Source: Anaerococcus octavius (lineage in GTDB: Bacteria; Bacillota; Clostridia; Tissierellales; Peptoniphilaceae). From it: a stretch of 64,000 nt of DNA. The stretch spans positions 620,001 through 684,000 of the forward strand of contig NZ_UFTA01000002.1 of the NCBI RefSeq assembly GCF_900445265.1, read 5' to 3'. The notes beneath the pieces were generated by a model. It was not told the DNA's origin and made no database searches. It saw only the letters and a list, made by a program, of their open reading frames with translations. Position 1 is the stretch's first letter. Every line of letters starts with the position of its first letter. Shown in pieces: positions 35,187-45,030 of the stretch. A program made the position numbers and the translations under genes.

Positions 35187-36035
35187 TTATAATAGTTCAT
35201 CGTTTTCATCTAGAGATTCTTCATTGTCAGACTCATCTTCTGACTCACTAATATAATCCTCATCATCTTCTTCAAAGTCTTCCAACATTCTATCTTCTTT
35301 TGCTTTGACTACTTTAAAATAATATCCTGCTCCTATAACGCCTCCAATTACAAGTGCAACAATAAGAAATGAACCTATCCCGCTTTTCTTTTCTTCTTTT
35401 ACTGGAACAGTCTTAGGTTCTTCTTTTTTTACTTCTTCTTTCTTAGGCTCTTCAACCTTTATAGTATTTTTATCTTCTGATTCAATCATATTTAGTAGGT
35501 CTTGCTCTCCTACTTCTGTCAATAGCCTTACATTATCTTGATTTGATGAGTGATCCACTATTAGGTGCATAGTTTTTCCACTTTTAGTTTGAAATGTTAA
35601 AAATTGTCTTACATCTACTGGATTTTCTTTATCTTTTTCTGTATCTCCACTTGGTGTAATATCTTTTCCATTCCTATCTACATTTTCAATTACTGAACCT
35701 CTTGCCTTATTTTCCTGTGTTGCTAGACTATTTACTGCCTTTGTATTACCACCTTTTACAAGTGGTGTTTTCTTAGGAGGATTTTTTGAAGGCTTGTTTG
35801 CTTCACTTGTATTTCCTGGTATTCTTGGAACATCTTGATAAGGAATTTCTTCTTTTGATGGTGTAAAAACATCATCTTTCAACATTTTTTCAAATTCTTC
35901 TTTTTGTGGTTCATAGATTGATTCGTTTTGACTTTCTATTTGCCCTTCATTTGTCATAGCAAATGTAGCTTTTGGTACTGTAAATGTAAAAAGGAGTAAC
36001 GCTATGGCTACTCCTCGTTTAATGCTCATATTCAT
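35187..36035 (-). CDS. DUF4366 ICE surface protein
   Basis: 282 residues: signal peptide (RGVAIALLLFTFTVPKATFA), a proline-rich region, a conserved domain around VRQFLTFQTKSGKTMHLIVD and NVRLLTEVGEQDLLNMIE, a lysine-rich stretch, one membrane helix (GSFLIVALVIGGVIGAGYYF) and an acidic tail. This is the DUF4366 (CD1107-like) protein of Tn1549-type transfer regions. A terminator-like hairpin (AGGAGTA/TACTCCT followed by T5) lies inside its signal-peptide codons at 35988-36015. Confidence 0.85.
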   Translation of the reverse strand: MNMSIKRGVAIALLLFTFTVPKATFAMTNEGQIESQNESIYEPQKEEFEKMLKDDVFTPSKEEIPYQDVPRIPGNTSEANKPSKNPPKKTPLVKGGNTKAVNSLATQENKARGSVIENVDRNGKDITPSGDTEKDKENPVDVRQFLTFQTKSGKTMHLIVDHSSNQDNVRLLTEVGEQDLLNMIESEDKNTIKVEEPKKEEVKKEEPKTVPVKEEKKSGIGSFLIVALVIGGVIGAGYYFKVVKAKEDRMLEDFEEDDEDYISESEDESDNEESLDENDELL

Positions 36036-36049
36036 TTTTCTATCCTTTC

Positions 36050-37633
36050 TTATTTTACATTTTTAAATACATAGACTGCTTTTCTAGCATTGTCCCATTC
36101 TATTGTTTGGTTTTTACCATCTTTAATATCTCCATGACTTGCTCCAAAAGCTTTAGCAATATTTGAAATTGAAGCATGAATTCTTCCATTTATAATCACC
36201 GGCTTAACATCTGAATTGTAGACCTTTCCATCTGAATCTTTCATAACACCAGTATCAATATTTAGTCTTAATGTCTTTTTAGCTAGGATATTATTCTCTT
36301 TATTTGAGAAAATTGCTTCACGAGTAGAGTTGTCATACTCAACATTAAAACCTAGAGTATAAGCGATATATCTTACTGGAATCATAGTTCTTCCTTGATC
36401 TACATAAGTTTTTACATCCATATAGACTGTTGTCTTACCATCTTTATTGATAATGTTATAAAAGTTTTTGTCAACTTGGAAAACTGCAAATTCTTTTTCA
36501 TCTTTAGCTTGTTTTTTGTCCAATTGTTTATCTTGCTCTTTCATCTTGTTAAGATCAAATTGATTTAGAATGTTCTTGTCATCAGCTTTCAAAAGTTCGT
36601 CCCACTCCTCATCTTGAGATTTCTTATCTTCTTTCTTCTCTTTGTTTTCTTTTTGGAGTTTTAGAAGTTCATCTAATTTTTTAGATAAGTCTTGATTTAG
36701 ATTTTTATCTTTTCCATCTTTAGCTTGTTTCTCAAGTTCTTCTTTCGATTTTTTATTTACTCCCTCGATTAACTTCTTGGCTTCTTCAATTTTCTTATCT
36801 AAATCTTCTTTTAGCTTTTTAATTTCTTCTTCAGAAGCTTTTTGTTTTTCTTCTAATCCCTTAATCTTCTCTTCTAATTCTTTTTTTGTATTTTCAGAAG
36901 ATTCTTTTAAACTATCAATAGCCTTTTGAAGCTCTTCAATTTTCTTACAGCATTCTGACTTAGAATTTTCTGTTTCTTTCTTTTTATTCTCTAATTCTTT
37001 TATCTTATTATCTTTTTCATCAAGGGCTTTTTCTAAGTCCTTAATTTTATTATCTTTATCCTCTATTTCTTTAGTCTTCTTTGCTAGTTCTCCTTCTAAA
37101 GACTCGAGCTTTTCTTGCATTTCTTTGATTTTATTTTCGTTTTTATCGGTCTTTTCTTTCTCAGCTCCTAACTCCCATTTTGTAGATGAATAATCTTCTT
37201 TTAGTTTTGCATTTTCATCTTGTAATCTTTTTAATTCGTCTTTAAGCTGAGTAATTTCTGCTATTAGTTCATCATTATTAGAGTTTCTAAGATTCTCAAT
37301 TTCTTTTTCCAATTGAGCTATCTTTTTGTCTTTATCTCTAATCTCTTCTTCTAACTTAGACTTTTCTTGTTTCAGATTCTCTCCATTATCTTTGCAAGAT
37401 TCTAACTTTTCCTTTAATTCATCTATCTTTGATTGGTCTTCTTGTTTCTTATCATTTAAGTCTTTGATCTGATTTTCTAAATCACTAATTTTACTTATAG
37501 AACTCTCTATAACTTTTTTACTACCATCTGTATCATCAGCTTTAGCTAGTACATTAGTAGTTGAGGTTGATGTTAAAACTAATAAAAGAGCCATAAAAAA
37601 AGCTCTTAGTCTGTTCGTATTAAATTTCTTCAT
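36050..37633 (-). CDS. Secreted coiled-coil protein with a copper-amine-oxidase-N-like domain
   Basis: 527 residues: signal peptide (RAFFMALLLVLTSTSTTNVL), an uninterrupted coiled coil of about 300 residues rich in E, K and L, a linker, then two stalk-domain repeats typical of Cu_amine_oxidN1 (GRTMIPVRYIAYTLGFNVEY, then INGRIHASISNIAKAFG). Such domains bind the cell envelope; here it may be a conjugation surface or adhesion protein. It overlaps the DUF4315 gene by 14 bases. Confidence 0.75.
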   Translation of the reverse strand: MKKFNTNRLRAFFMALLLVLTSTSTTNVLAKADDTDGSKKVIESSISKISDLENQIKDLNDKKQEDQSKIDELKEKLESCKDNGENLKQEKSKLEEEIRDKDKKIAQLEKEIENLRNSNNDELIAEITQLKDELKRLQDENAKLKEDYSSTKWELGAEKEKTDKNENKIKEMQEKLESLEGELAKKTKEIEDKDNKIKDLEKALDEKDNKIKELENKKKETENSKSECCKKIEELQKAIDSLKESSENTKKELEEKIKGLEEKQKASEEEIKKLKEDLDKKIEEAKKLIEGVNKKSKEELEKQAKDGKDKNLNQDLSKKLDELLKLQKENKEKKEDKKSQDEEWDELLKADDKNILNQFDLNKMKEQDKQLDKKQAKDEKEFAVFQVDKNFYNIINKDGKTTVYMDVKTYVDQGRTMIPVRYIAYTLGFNVEYDNSTREAIFSNKENNILAKKTLRLNIDTGVMKDSDGKVYNSDVKPVIINGRIHASISNIAKAFGASHGDIKDGKNQTIEWDNARKAVYVFKNVK

Positions 37634-37859
37634 TATGAATGTTCTCCTTTTCTTTTAATTTTTCTTCTCTTTTTCTATCATTGATTTTCTCCATTAATTC
37701 TTCCAAGCTAATATTGTTCCTCCTAAGAGTTACAATTATTTCTTCATTTTCAACTTGTATTTCTTCATCACAAATTTCCTTGTATTTTGCATTTAAATCT
37801 TTCAATTTCTCTTCTATTTTTTTCTTTTTGTTTCTAATACTTATAAGTTTTCTGTTCAC
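37620..37859 (-). CDS. DUF4315 family protein
   Basis: 79 residues from GTG 37859, chosen because GGGAGA lies six bases upstream; the longer reading from 37913 overlaps the NlpC/P60 gene. A basic N-terminal coiled coil (SIRNKKKKIEEKLKDLNAKY) leads to EIIVTLRRNNISLEELMEKI. DUF4315 is a regular small member of Tn1549-type transfer operons; function unknown. Confidence 0.8.
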   Translation of the reverse strand: MNRKLISIRNKKKKIEEKLKDLNAKYKEICDEEIQVENEEIIVTLRRNNISLEELMEKINDRKREEKLKEKENIHNEEI

Positions 37860-37873
37860 ATAATATCTCCCTT

Positions 37874-40453
37874 CTATCTTGGTCTTCCAAAACCATAAAA
37901 ATGTGATTTCCAATATTTTGAATTTATTGATGTGTATTGAATTGGATCTCCTGCGTGAATCATCATTCCGTTACCTGCGTATATTCCTACATGAGATATT
38001 GGAGTTCCACTGTTATATGTTGAGTGGAAAAATATAATATCTCCAGGTTGAGCTTCACTTGGACTTACTGGATTACAATAGTCTTTGTATATTCTCCATG
38101 CAGTTGTTCTTGGCATTCTCTTTACACCAGACTTTGTAAATGACCAACATACAAAACCTGAACAGTCAAAGTTAGATGGTCCACTTGCCCCAAACACATA
38201 TCTTTTGCCTATATGTTTTTCTGCTTCATTAAAAAGAGCCTTGGCAATAGCTGAATCAAAAGCAAGACCAGGATTTCCAAAGTTTGGATTATCTACTATT
38301 TCTCCTAAGTCCCCATTACCTGATCCAAAAACATCTCCCATATTTCCCTTAGCTTCAAGAAGAGCTTCATAATGAACTACATTGTCTGGATAATCTTTAA
38401 ATATTTCCCTAACAACTTCATCCATTTCTTTTTTCTTTAAAGTTACAATTAACTTTTTATATTCGTACTCTTCTTTCTCATAGCTAGTATAAGGATTGCC
38501 ACGACTATCATATCTAGTTCTTGCTACTGTTCTTGTTCTAATCTCAATCTCTTCCTTAAAATCAAGCTTATACATCTTGTCAAAAAGCTCTTTTAAATTT
38601 CCTTTTACTTCAGATGCTAATTTTACTTCTCCACATCTTGAAGTTATATAGGATAAAAGTTCATGGGTATTATGACCAATTTCTCCTTCTTTGTTTATGA
38701 TATATTCATCATATCCAGGATGACTTGTTTTTACACTTTCGATTTGTGATTGTAGGTCATACTCCATTGATGAAAATTCTTGATTTACTTCACTTAGAAC
38801 TGTATCTTGTGATAGGTATGTTGTTGTCATTACTGAGTTAACAGAGTTGCTTAATCCACTCATACCAACACTTCCACCACCAATCATGATTGATAGCATA
38901 AGACCTAGTCCTATTACTAGAAATAAAACCATCTTACTTTTTCTTACGATTAGCTCTTTAGAAGCCTTACCTAAACTTAAAATAGCTTTTTTAACTCTAT
39001 CTACCAGTCTTGTTTCGTGCTTTTTAGCTATCATGCTCTTCATTTGCTTTCTTTGGTAAAACTTCTTAAATCTATTTTTCTTTATATAGGCGTCTGACTT
39101 TTTTAAATCTTCCAAGCCACTTTTAAACTCCAACTTGCTTTTTCTCTTTCTTATTTTCTTATCAAGTTTAGATAGCTTTTTTAAGGACTTTTTCTTTTTG
39201 TCTAGCTTATACTTCCTTATTCCATGCTGGAGTTTAGAGCTTACATTAGCGGCCTTTTCTCCAGATTCTACACCAGTATTGTCAGATCCTGAACTTAAAT
39301 AATCTCTCACTAACTCTGAAGACTTAGCTCCAGATAATAAAACCCCAGAAGATAAACTTCCTTTAGTTTTATTATTTAATATATTATCCTTTAGCTTACT
39401 TTTAGACTTTTCAAGCTCTCCAATCTTTTTATCTGAGATAAAATCTTTAACATCTTGTGCTTTCTTAGAGTTTTTCGGTGTAGCTTTCTTAGATTCATTT
39501 TTTAAGTTATCAATTTTCTTTCGAGTGAATTTATCACTTTCATAATTTTTTCTCTTGTAGTAAGTCTTCTTTTTATTAACTTTCTTTTGTTCTGAAGGTT
39601 TAAGGCTTGTTTCCTTTTCATCTTTTATAAATTCTTGATTATTGTCTTTAACCTTCGAATTATCAAAAGTCTTATCTTCATCAACTTGGCTTAGCTTATT
39701 TTCTTTATCTATTTCATTAGAAATTTTTTCCTTATCTCTAAACTTCTTTTCTTGATAAAGTTTCTGCTTTTGCTTTTTATTGATATTAGTATTACTCTCG
39801 TTCTTACTTACTTCATCTTTAACAAGTTTATCTTTTCTATATATTCTCTTGCTTTTCTTTACTTCAATAGGTTTATCTTCACTTGTGTTGATTCTCTTAG
39901 ACTCTTTCTCGTTGATTTTGTCTTGAAATTTATCCTTACTATGAATAAGTTTATCCTCATAATTTTTAAGAACTTGTCTTTTACTTGATGCCTTCTTATT
40001 ACTTTTTGGTTGAGCCTTAGCTGAAATATCATCTGTTGTTAGTTTATTAGAATTAATATTTCTACTATTTACACTATCAAAATTTACCTTTTTGAAGTCT
40101 ACATCTAAGTCTTCATCAAGTTTAAAGCTTTCATCTGTCTTTATTTCAAGATTAGCTTGTTTTGTTTCTCCAGCCTTATCCTTATTTTCTAAAACTTCGT
40201 TTCTAATTCTTTCCTTGTTTTTAGACTTCTGAAAATCTTTTAGTTTATCTTGTTTTTGATCTTTGGATAATACATTCTCATGAATTAGTTTAGATTCTTT
40301 TTCTGAAATTTTATCTCCGAACCTATCCTTATTCTTAATAATCTTATTAGTATAATCATCTGAATGAACAAGTTTACTATCCATATTTTTTTCAGGAGCG
40401 TCCCTATTTCGTATAATTTTCTTTTGAAAATCTTTTTTTAATTCTTTATCCAT
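37874..40453 (-). CDS. NlpC/P60 cell-wall hydrolase of the conjugation apparatus
   Basis: 859 residues. The first 450 are highly charged, with recurring units such as KLIHSKDKFQDKINEKESK. A membrane helix (KMVLFLVIGLGLMLSIMIGG) follows at about residue 510. The C-terminal 130 residues are an NlpC/P60 domain: catalytic Cys in FDCSGFVCW, His in ISHVGIYAG and a further His in MIHAGD. It opens peptidoglycan for the transfer channel. It lies directly after virB4. Confidence 0.9.
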   Translation of the reverse strand: MDKELKKDFQKKIIRNRDAPEKNMDSKLVHSDDYTNKIIKNKDRFGDKISEKESKLIHENVLSKDQKQDKLKDFQKSKNKERIRNEVLENKDKAGETKQANLEIKTDESFKLDEDLDVDFKKVNFDSVNSRNINSNKLTTDDISAKAQPKSNKKASSKRQVLKNYEDKLIHSKDKFQDKINEKESKRINTSEDKPIEVKKSKRIYRKDKLVKDEVSKNESNTNINKKQKQKLYQEKKFRDKEKISNEIDKENKLSQVDEDKTFDNSKVKDNNQEFIKDEKETSLKPSEQKKVNKKKTYYKRKNYESDKFTRKKIDNLKNESKKATPKNSKKAQDVKDFISDKKIGELEKSKSKLKDNILNNKTKGSLSSGVLLSGAKSSELVRDYLSSGSDNTGVESGEKAANVSSKLQHGIRKYKLDKKKKSLKKLSKLDKKIRKRKSKLEFKSGLEDLKKSDAYIKKNRFKKFYQRKQMKSMIAKKHETRLVDRVKKAILSLGKASKELIVRKSKMVLFLVIGLGLMLSIMIGGGSVGMSGLSNSVNSVMTTTYLSQDTVLSEVNQEFSSMEYDLQSQIESVKTSHPGYDEYIINKEGEIGHNTHELLSYITSRCGEVKLASEVKGNLKELFDKMYKLDFKEEIEIRTRTVARTRYDSRGNPYTSYEKEEYEYKKLIVTLKKKEMDEVVREIFKDYPDNVVHYEALLEAKGNMGDVFGSGNGDLGEIVDNPNFGNPGLAFDSAIAKALFNEAEKHIGKRYVFGASGPSNFDCSGFVCWSFTKSGVKRMPRTTAWRIYKDYCNPVSPSEAQPGDIIFFHSTYNSGTPISHVGIYAGNGMMIHAGDPIQYTSINSKYWKSHFYGFGRPR

Positions 40454-40460
40454 ATCACAC

Positions 40461-42884
40461 CTACTTAGCTTCTTCTGGTTTTGTTGTCATCAGCTTATAT
40501 AGCATGGTATCTTTAGGGAATTTATCAATAAATGGAACAATAGTATTTCCGAAAAATAAGAGTCCCTCACCTGCGTTTGAATTAGTAATATAGTTTAACT
40601 GATAAGGCGATATTTTTAATTTCTTAGCAAGAATATCTCTATCTCCAGATGCTTGATTTAACATTAGAACAAAATCTGTATTATCAAAGATATTTTCAAT
40701 TTCCTGACTTGTTAAAAGGTCTTTTACGTTTTGAGTTATACCTGTTGGAATACCTCCCCATTTTCTAAATCTTTTCCAGATTTCTACTGAATATGAAGCA
40801 GTTTGTGGATCTTTTAATAAAAGGTGGAACTCATCTATATAGTATCTTGTAGATTTGCTTCCTCTATTTAGGGAAACCTTGTTCCAAACCTGGTCTTGAA
40901 TTACAAGCATACCTATCTTTTTAAGTTGTGTTCCTAGCTCTTTTATATCAAAACAAAGCAGTTGCCTATTTAAGTCAACATTTGACCTATTATTAAATAC
41001 ATTAAGACTTCCCTTAACATAAATTTCCATTTCTGTTGCTAGTTTTCTACCAACTCCCTCTTCTTGGGATAGAAGCATATCGTATAAATCTCCTAATATA
41101 GGCATATTTTCTGGTTTGGGGTCTTCAAAATACTTTTGATATATCTTTGGTAAGCACCTATCTATAACAGATTTTTCTGCAGCAGTAAGACCAGATCCTC
41201 CTACTACAAGTTCAAGCATAAACATTATGAAGTTTGCCTTATCCTTTAAAGGTGCGTCCCCATCTCCATAGTTCATATTTATATCTAGTGGATTTAGATA
41301 GTCCTTTGACTTTGCTGAAACTTTAATAACTTCTCCATTAAATTGTTTTACAAGGTTTGAATACTCGCCCTCAGGATCACAAATAATTACATCATCGTCT
41401 GTTACAAGAATTGCATTTGCCATCTCTCTCTTTGCTGAGAAAGATTTACCAGAACCTGGTGTACCTAATATTAATCCGTTAGGGTTCTTTAGTTTCTTCC
41501 TATCTGCCATAATCAAGTTTTGGCTAAGGGCATTTAAGCCATAATACAAGGAATTTGCCGAATCAATAAATAGCTCTTCTGTTGTAAAAGGCATAAATAC
41601 TGCCGTTGATGATGAAGTTAAAAATCTTTTTATCTCGACTTGGTTAACTCCTAAAGGTAAGACAGAAACAAGTCCTTGCTCTTGTTGGTGAGATAATCTT
41701 TTTACCTGACAATTATGTCTATTTGCAATTGATGAAATTTGAGCAATAGTATTTTCTAATTTTTGATTAGTCCTAGCAAAATTCATCATTACTATAGATA
41801 CTACAAAGAGCCTTTCATCTCTATTTTGTAAGTCAGATAACATGGACTTAACATCAGCCCCAAAAGTATTTATATCTGAAGGAATAATATCCATATCATA
41901 TCCAGCACGAATTGCTTTCTTTTGTTCTTCAATTTTCATTCTGTCTAGGTCTGTGTTTTTTCTCTTAATGAGTTTAATGGCTTCTGCTTGTTCAACTACA
42001 TCTATATGAAAAGCTACATAAATATTGTCATCAATATCTAAAAACTCAGATAGCATTCTGTCTGATAGCTCACTTGCTAGTATTTGAAAATGGCTTACTG
42101 CCCCAATATATTTTCCAAATTTAAAATTATTTGCTGGTGCAAAATTAAAAATATTAGGAGTTATATGTGATTTTGTAGACTCTTTCTTCTTCAAATCTTT
42201 AAATGAAAAATCAAAGTTCTTGTCTGGATTTAACATATCGTGAACAAGTCTTAGTCTTTCTTCTCCATCAAGACTTTCTGCTCTTACTCCCATAGATTTA
42301 AAGTTGGATAAAATATCTACTTTAAGTCTATTTAACTTTGCTCTTGCTTGCTCTAGGTTATCGGCTTCTGTTGTAAAGGTTATATACTTCATCTTTTTAA
42401 GTCCGTTATTTCCCTTTGCAAGTTGAAGCTTTAACATCTCCCTAAACTCTTTTCTTACATCGTCATAGAAGTCTCCCTTATCAGCAATTTTAATTGCGTC
42501 TTGTAGGTCTTTATTTCTTCCTAATTGATTTACATACGAAAGTTCAATGTGGACACTCGGATCAAAAGAATTTAAAAAGTTGGCAAATTGGTTAAAGATT
42601 AAATCTCTATCTTCTTCCAATGCCAACTGGTAATTTATATCTTGAAATGAAATTGTCTTTGAATAATTTTTTTCATCTAACTGGCAAATGCCCTCTGGTA
42701 ACATTCTTATATATGGAATTGTATCCTCAACAGTAAATCTCTTTTTCTCTTTCTTTAAAAGTACACTTAGAAGACTATTTGTCGGATCTTTCTTTGTTTT
42801 TAGCCTTCTTACTTCCTTTCGGTCTTTTTTTAATTGTTTTTCCCTTAGATTTAAGTCGCTGATTTGCTTTTTTCTTTGCTTCAA
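40461..42884 (-). CDS. virB4: VirB4/TraE-type conjugation ATPase
   Basis: 807 residues: an N-terminal VirB4 domain, then Walker A GTPGSGKSFSAKREM, Walker B-like RYYIDEFHLLLKD and TGITQNVKDLL. It energises the type IV secretion channel. The start is TTG, strongly supported by AAAGGAGG six bases upstream, and lies 110 bases inside the PrgI gene, an unusually long overlap. Confidence 0.93.
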   Translation of the reverse strand: MKQRKKQISDLNLREKQLKKDRKEVRRLKTKKDPTNSLLSVLLKKEKKRFTVEDTIPYIRMLPEGICQLDEKNYSKTISFQDINYQLALEEDRDLIFNQFANFLNSFDPSVHIELSYVNQLGRNKDLQDAIKIADKGDFYDDVRKEFREMLKLQLAKGNNGLKKMKYITFTTEADNLEQARAKLNRLKVDILSNFKSMGVRAESLDGEERLRLVHDMLNPDKNFDFSFKDLKKKESTKSHITPNIFNFAPANNFKFGKYIGAVSHFQILASELSDRMLSEFLDIDDNIYVAFHIDVVEQAEAIKLIKRKNTDLDRMKIEEQKKAIRAGYDMDIIPSDINTFGADVKSMLSDLQNRDERLFVVSIVMMNFARTNQKLENTIAQISSIANRHNCQVKRLSHQQEQGLVSVLPLGVNQVEIKRFLTSSSTAVFMPFTTEELFIDSANSLYYGLNALSQNLIMADRKKLKNPNGLILGTPGSGKSFSAKREMANAILVTDDDVIICDPEGEYSNLVKQFNGEVIKVSAKSKDYLNPLDINMNYGDGDAPLKDKANFIMFMLELVVGGSGLTAAEKSVIDRCLPKIYQKYFEDPKPENMPILGDLYDMLLSQEEGVGRKLATEMEIYVKGSLNVFNNRSNVDLNRQLLCFDIKELGTQLKKIGMLVIQDQVWNKVSLNRGSKSTRYYIDEFHLLLKDPQTASYSVEIWKRFRKWGGIPTGITQNVKDLLTSQEIENIFDNTDFVLMLNQASGDRDILAKKLKISPYQLNYITNSNAGEGLLFFGNTIVPFIDKFPKDTMLYKLMTTKPEEAK

Positions 42885-43185
42885 GGTATGCCTCCTTTCT
42901 TATTCTCTTAGTTGGTTGATAAAACTTATGAAGATAGAAAAATTTAAAATATTTTTCAAAGGTTAAGGTGTCTTTTTCATATAAGGTTATAAAAAAGATT
43001 GGCAGGGTTACTATTAGCATTACAATGATTGAAACATCATTAGGTAGATATTTCTTTATAAATAAATAGGTTGGTATGCCAATTAGTCCTGCCACAGAAA
43101 AACCTATAAGTTGTCTTTTGGTTAAGTTAAAGGCAACCTTTGTTTTAATCTTGTCCAAATCTTTTGGTATTGGTACATACGCCAT
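42775..43185 (-). CDS. prgI: PrgI family membrane protein
   Basis: 136 residues: YVPIPKDLDKIKTKVAFNLT then two membrane helices (LIGFSVAGLIGIPTYLFI and DVSIIVMLIVTLPIFFITL) and a very basic tail. PrgI (VirB3-like) is the inner channel partner of VirB4, whose gene overlaps its 3' end. Confidence 0.88.
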   Translation of the reverse strand: MAYVPIPKDLDKIKTKVAFNLTKRQLIGFSVAGLIGIPTYLFIKKYLPNDVSIIVMLIVTLPIFFITLYEKDTLTFEKYFKFFYLHKFYQPTKRIRKEAYLEAKKKANQRLKSKGKTIKKRPKGSKKAKNKERSDK

Positions 43186-43186
43186 T

Positions 43187-43477
43187 TTAATCTCCCTCTA
43201 CTTCTTCTTTGGAAAGTTCAAGTATATGGTCATAATTAGATGTTGTTTCCTCTTCTAGGTAGCTAATTCTTTCTTCTAATTCTTCTTGTTTTTCTTCATT
43301 TCTGTCATTGTATTCTCCTTGATACATAACAAATTCATTGTGACATCTTCCGAGTCGATTTATTCTCCTCTTTAAGTTTCTAATCTCTTCATTTCTTTTT
43401 TTCTCTTTTAAGAATTCATAAGTTCCTCCAAATAAAATTCCAAGTCCCAATAAAGCACAATTTTTCTTTTTTAACAT
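43187..43477 (-). CDS. Small coiled-coil protein of the transfer region
   Basis: 96 residues. The N-terminal 20 are hydrophobic (LLGLGILFGGTYEFL), followed by a charged coiled coil with RNLKRRINRLGRCHNEF and EELEERISYLEEE. Not recognised as a named family. AGGAGG precedes the ATG. It lies tightly between the TrbL-like and PrgI genes, so a structural role in the transfer channel is likely. Confidence 0.6.
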   Translation of the reverse strand: MLKKKNCALLGLGILFGGTYEFLKEKKRNEEIRNLKRRINRLGRCHNEFVMYQGEYNDRNEEKQEELEERISYLEEETTSNYDHILELSKEEVEGD

Positions 43478-43486
43478 TTATTCCTC

Positions 43487-44350
43487 CTAGTGCGTATTCA
43501 TAATACTTTTTGCAACTGTTCCACTCTTAAACATCATAAGTCCAAGTAGTAGAGCATATCCTAATATACTAAACAAGCTTGCGTGAATATCTGTAATCTG
43601 TACCGTCCTTATTAAAACGGTGTAGATACCTAAACATATCATCAAAAACAAACCTTGTAGTCCCAAGGCAAAAAGTCCCTTGATATAATTTGTTCCAATC
43701 TGACCCCATTCTTTATTTCCCATAGTCGCAAATGGTATGGATGATACTGATGAGTAGACATATATTTCAAACATACGCCCATATACTATTAAGGTAATAG
43801 TTAAAGATATACATTGAATTGCAATCCTTACAAGGCTTGTTTCAACTAATATCATTAAAAGCTCACCTATTTCTTTTTCTTTTAATGTATCAACCATTGC
43901 AACTATCTGATCTCCTGAAACAGTGGCAGAAGTAGTGATTACCCCTGCCGCTTTGTTTACAAGATTTTGTGCCACATCAAAGACTGCCATTGAAAATTCA
44001 AAGGCATGGCTTGCAAGGTAGACTGCTATAAACATCTTTATAATGTATTTGAAAAACTCAAAAGTATCTGTATCGTGCATATTATTCTTTTGCATAACCA
44101 TATTTATGAGTTCAATACATAAAACTGCCGTTATAATAAGACCTGCTATTGAAACAATCACATTATCATTAATGTTTTTTATGAAGTTATATACTTCTCC
44201 ATTCCAACCCATTGGTGTCTTCCCAACATCAGTTGCAATAACTCCTACCTTGTCATTTATATCTAAGAACATGGACTCAAGATTTGCTTTGATACCTCCG
44301 AGTAGCATATCCTTAAAAAATTCAGTTAGCTTGTCAAAGATACCAAACAT
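43487..44350 (-). CDS. TrbL/VirB6-like (CD1107-type) channel protein
   Basis: 287 residues with about six hydrophobic helices (NVIVSIAGLIITAVLCIELI, MFIAVYLASHAFEFSMAVF, GLQGLFLMICLGIYTVL and others). Size, helix pattern and position between Maff2 and PrgI match the VirB6/TrbL-like polytopic protein of Tn1549-type elements. TTAGGAG precedes the ATG. Confidence 0.83.
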   Translation of the reverse strand: MFGIFDKLTEFFKDMLLGGIKANLESMFLDINDKVGVIATDVGKTPMGWNGEVYNFIKNINDNVIVSIAGLIITAVLCIELINMVMQKNNMHDTDTFEFFKYIIKMFIAVYLASHAFEFSMAVFDVAQNLVNKAAGVITTSATVSGDQIVAMVDTLKEKEIGELLMILVETSLVRIAIQCISLTITLIVYGRMFEIYVYSSVSSIPFATMGNKEWGQIGTNYIKGLFALGLQGLFLMICLGIYTVLIRTVQITDIHASLFSILGYALLLGLMMFKSGTVAKSIMNTH

Positions 44351-44360
44351 AGACTTTCTC

Positions 44361-44576
44361 CTAATTTAAAATATTTGCAAGTAGTGGAATTAATTTAATA
44401 CCAATTAGTACAATTCCTCCACCAGCCATAAGCTGCTTAATACCTTGAGATTTAGCACCAGGGTTATCATTACCATAACCTTCCATTAAGTTAATAACTC
44501 CCCATGCTCCTAAACCTGCACCAATTGCAGTTACAAGTGTCTTTAAAACTCCAACTCCTGCTGTAAAAAATTCCAT
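44361..44576 (-). CDS. Maff2 family mobile element protein
   Basis: 71 residues: TAGVGVLKTLVTAIGAGLGA, then WGVINLMEGYGNDNPGAKSQ and GIKQLMAGGGIVLIG, two hydrophobic helices around a conserved GNDNPGAKSQGIKQ loop, typical of Maff2 (VirB2-pilin-like). GGAGGAATAAT precedes the ATG. Confidence 0.92.
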   Translation of the reverse strand: MEFFTAGVGVLKTLVTAIGAGLGAWGVINLMEGYGNDNPGAKSQGIKQLMAGGGIVLIGIKLIPLLANILN

Positions 44577-44577
44577 A

Positions 44578-44892
44578 TTATTCCTCCTCGTTTTCTTTCT
44601 CTTTATTTTCTATTTTGTTTAGTGATTTAACTATAAAATTCTTGTAGACCTTATCTCCTTTTTTATTTTCTTTGAAATATCCAAAGACGTGGATCAGATC
44701 TCCTTTATTAAATTCTTTTACAATTTCTACCTTTTCTCCATATACTGAGCAATTTGTATATTCTTTGCTCTTGCCATATTTTTTAACAAGAGCAAAATTT
44801 GCTACTTGAACATTTTCTTCATCTTTTTCAAATTCTGAAAATTCAGCTTCCTTAACTAAATTTGCATTAATATTTATCATTTCTCTATCCAT
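44578..44892 (-). CDS. ssb: ICE single-stranded DNA-binding protein
   Basis: 104 residues with an OB-fold: VANFALVKKYGKSKEYTNCS, VEIVKEFNKGDLIHVFGYFK, VYKNFIVKSL, and a charged tail. It is related to the C-terminal half of SSB2 at 17440. AAGGAG stands nine bases before the ATG. A terminator-like hairpin and an 11-codon ORF lie immediately upstream, suggesting attenuation. Confidence 0.82.
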   Translation of the reverse strand: MDREMININANLVKEAEFSEFEKDEENVQVANFALVKKYGKSKEYTNCSVYGEKVEIVKEFNKGDLIHVFGYFKENKKGDKVYKNFIVKSLNKIENKEKENEEE

Positions 44893-44924
44893 TAATTTCT
44901 TCTCCTTAATCTATAAATTTCAAT

Positions 44925-44957
44925 TAAAAAAGCGACTGAACTTATATTTCAATCGCT
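44925..44957 (-). terminator. Hairpin upstream of ssb
   Basis: On the minus strand AGCGATTGAA and TTCAGTCGCT pair (nine of ten), followed by T6. It lies between the 11-codon ORF and ssb. Confidence 0.75.
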
Positions 44958-44971
44958 AAATGCCTTATATA

Positions 44972-45007
44972 TTAAATTGTTTTAGTGGGACTTCTTATCC
45001 TTACCAT
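44972..45007 (-). CDS. 11-codon leader ORF upstream of ssb
   Basis: ATG at 45007 encodes MVRIRSPTKTI and stops. A strong TAGGAGG lies seven bases upstream. It is bracketed by two terminator-like hairpins, the layout of a leader peptide. It is too short to confirm by content. Confidence 0.45.
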   Translation of the reverse strand: MVRIRSPTKTI

Positions 45008-45030
45008 TTTAGCCTCCTAATTTTGAGTAT

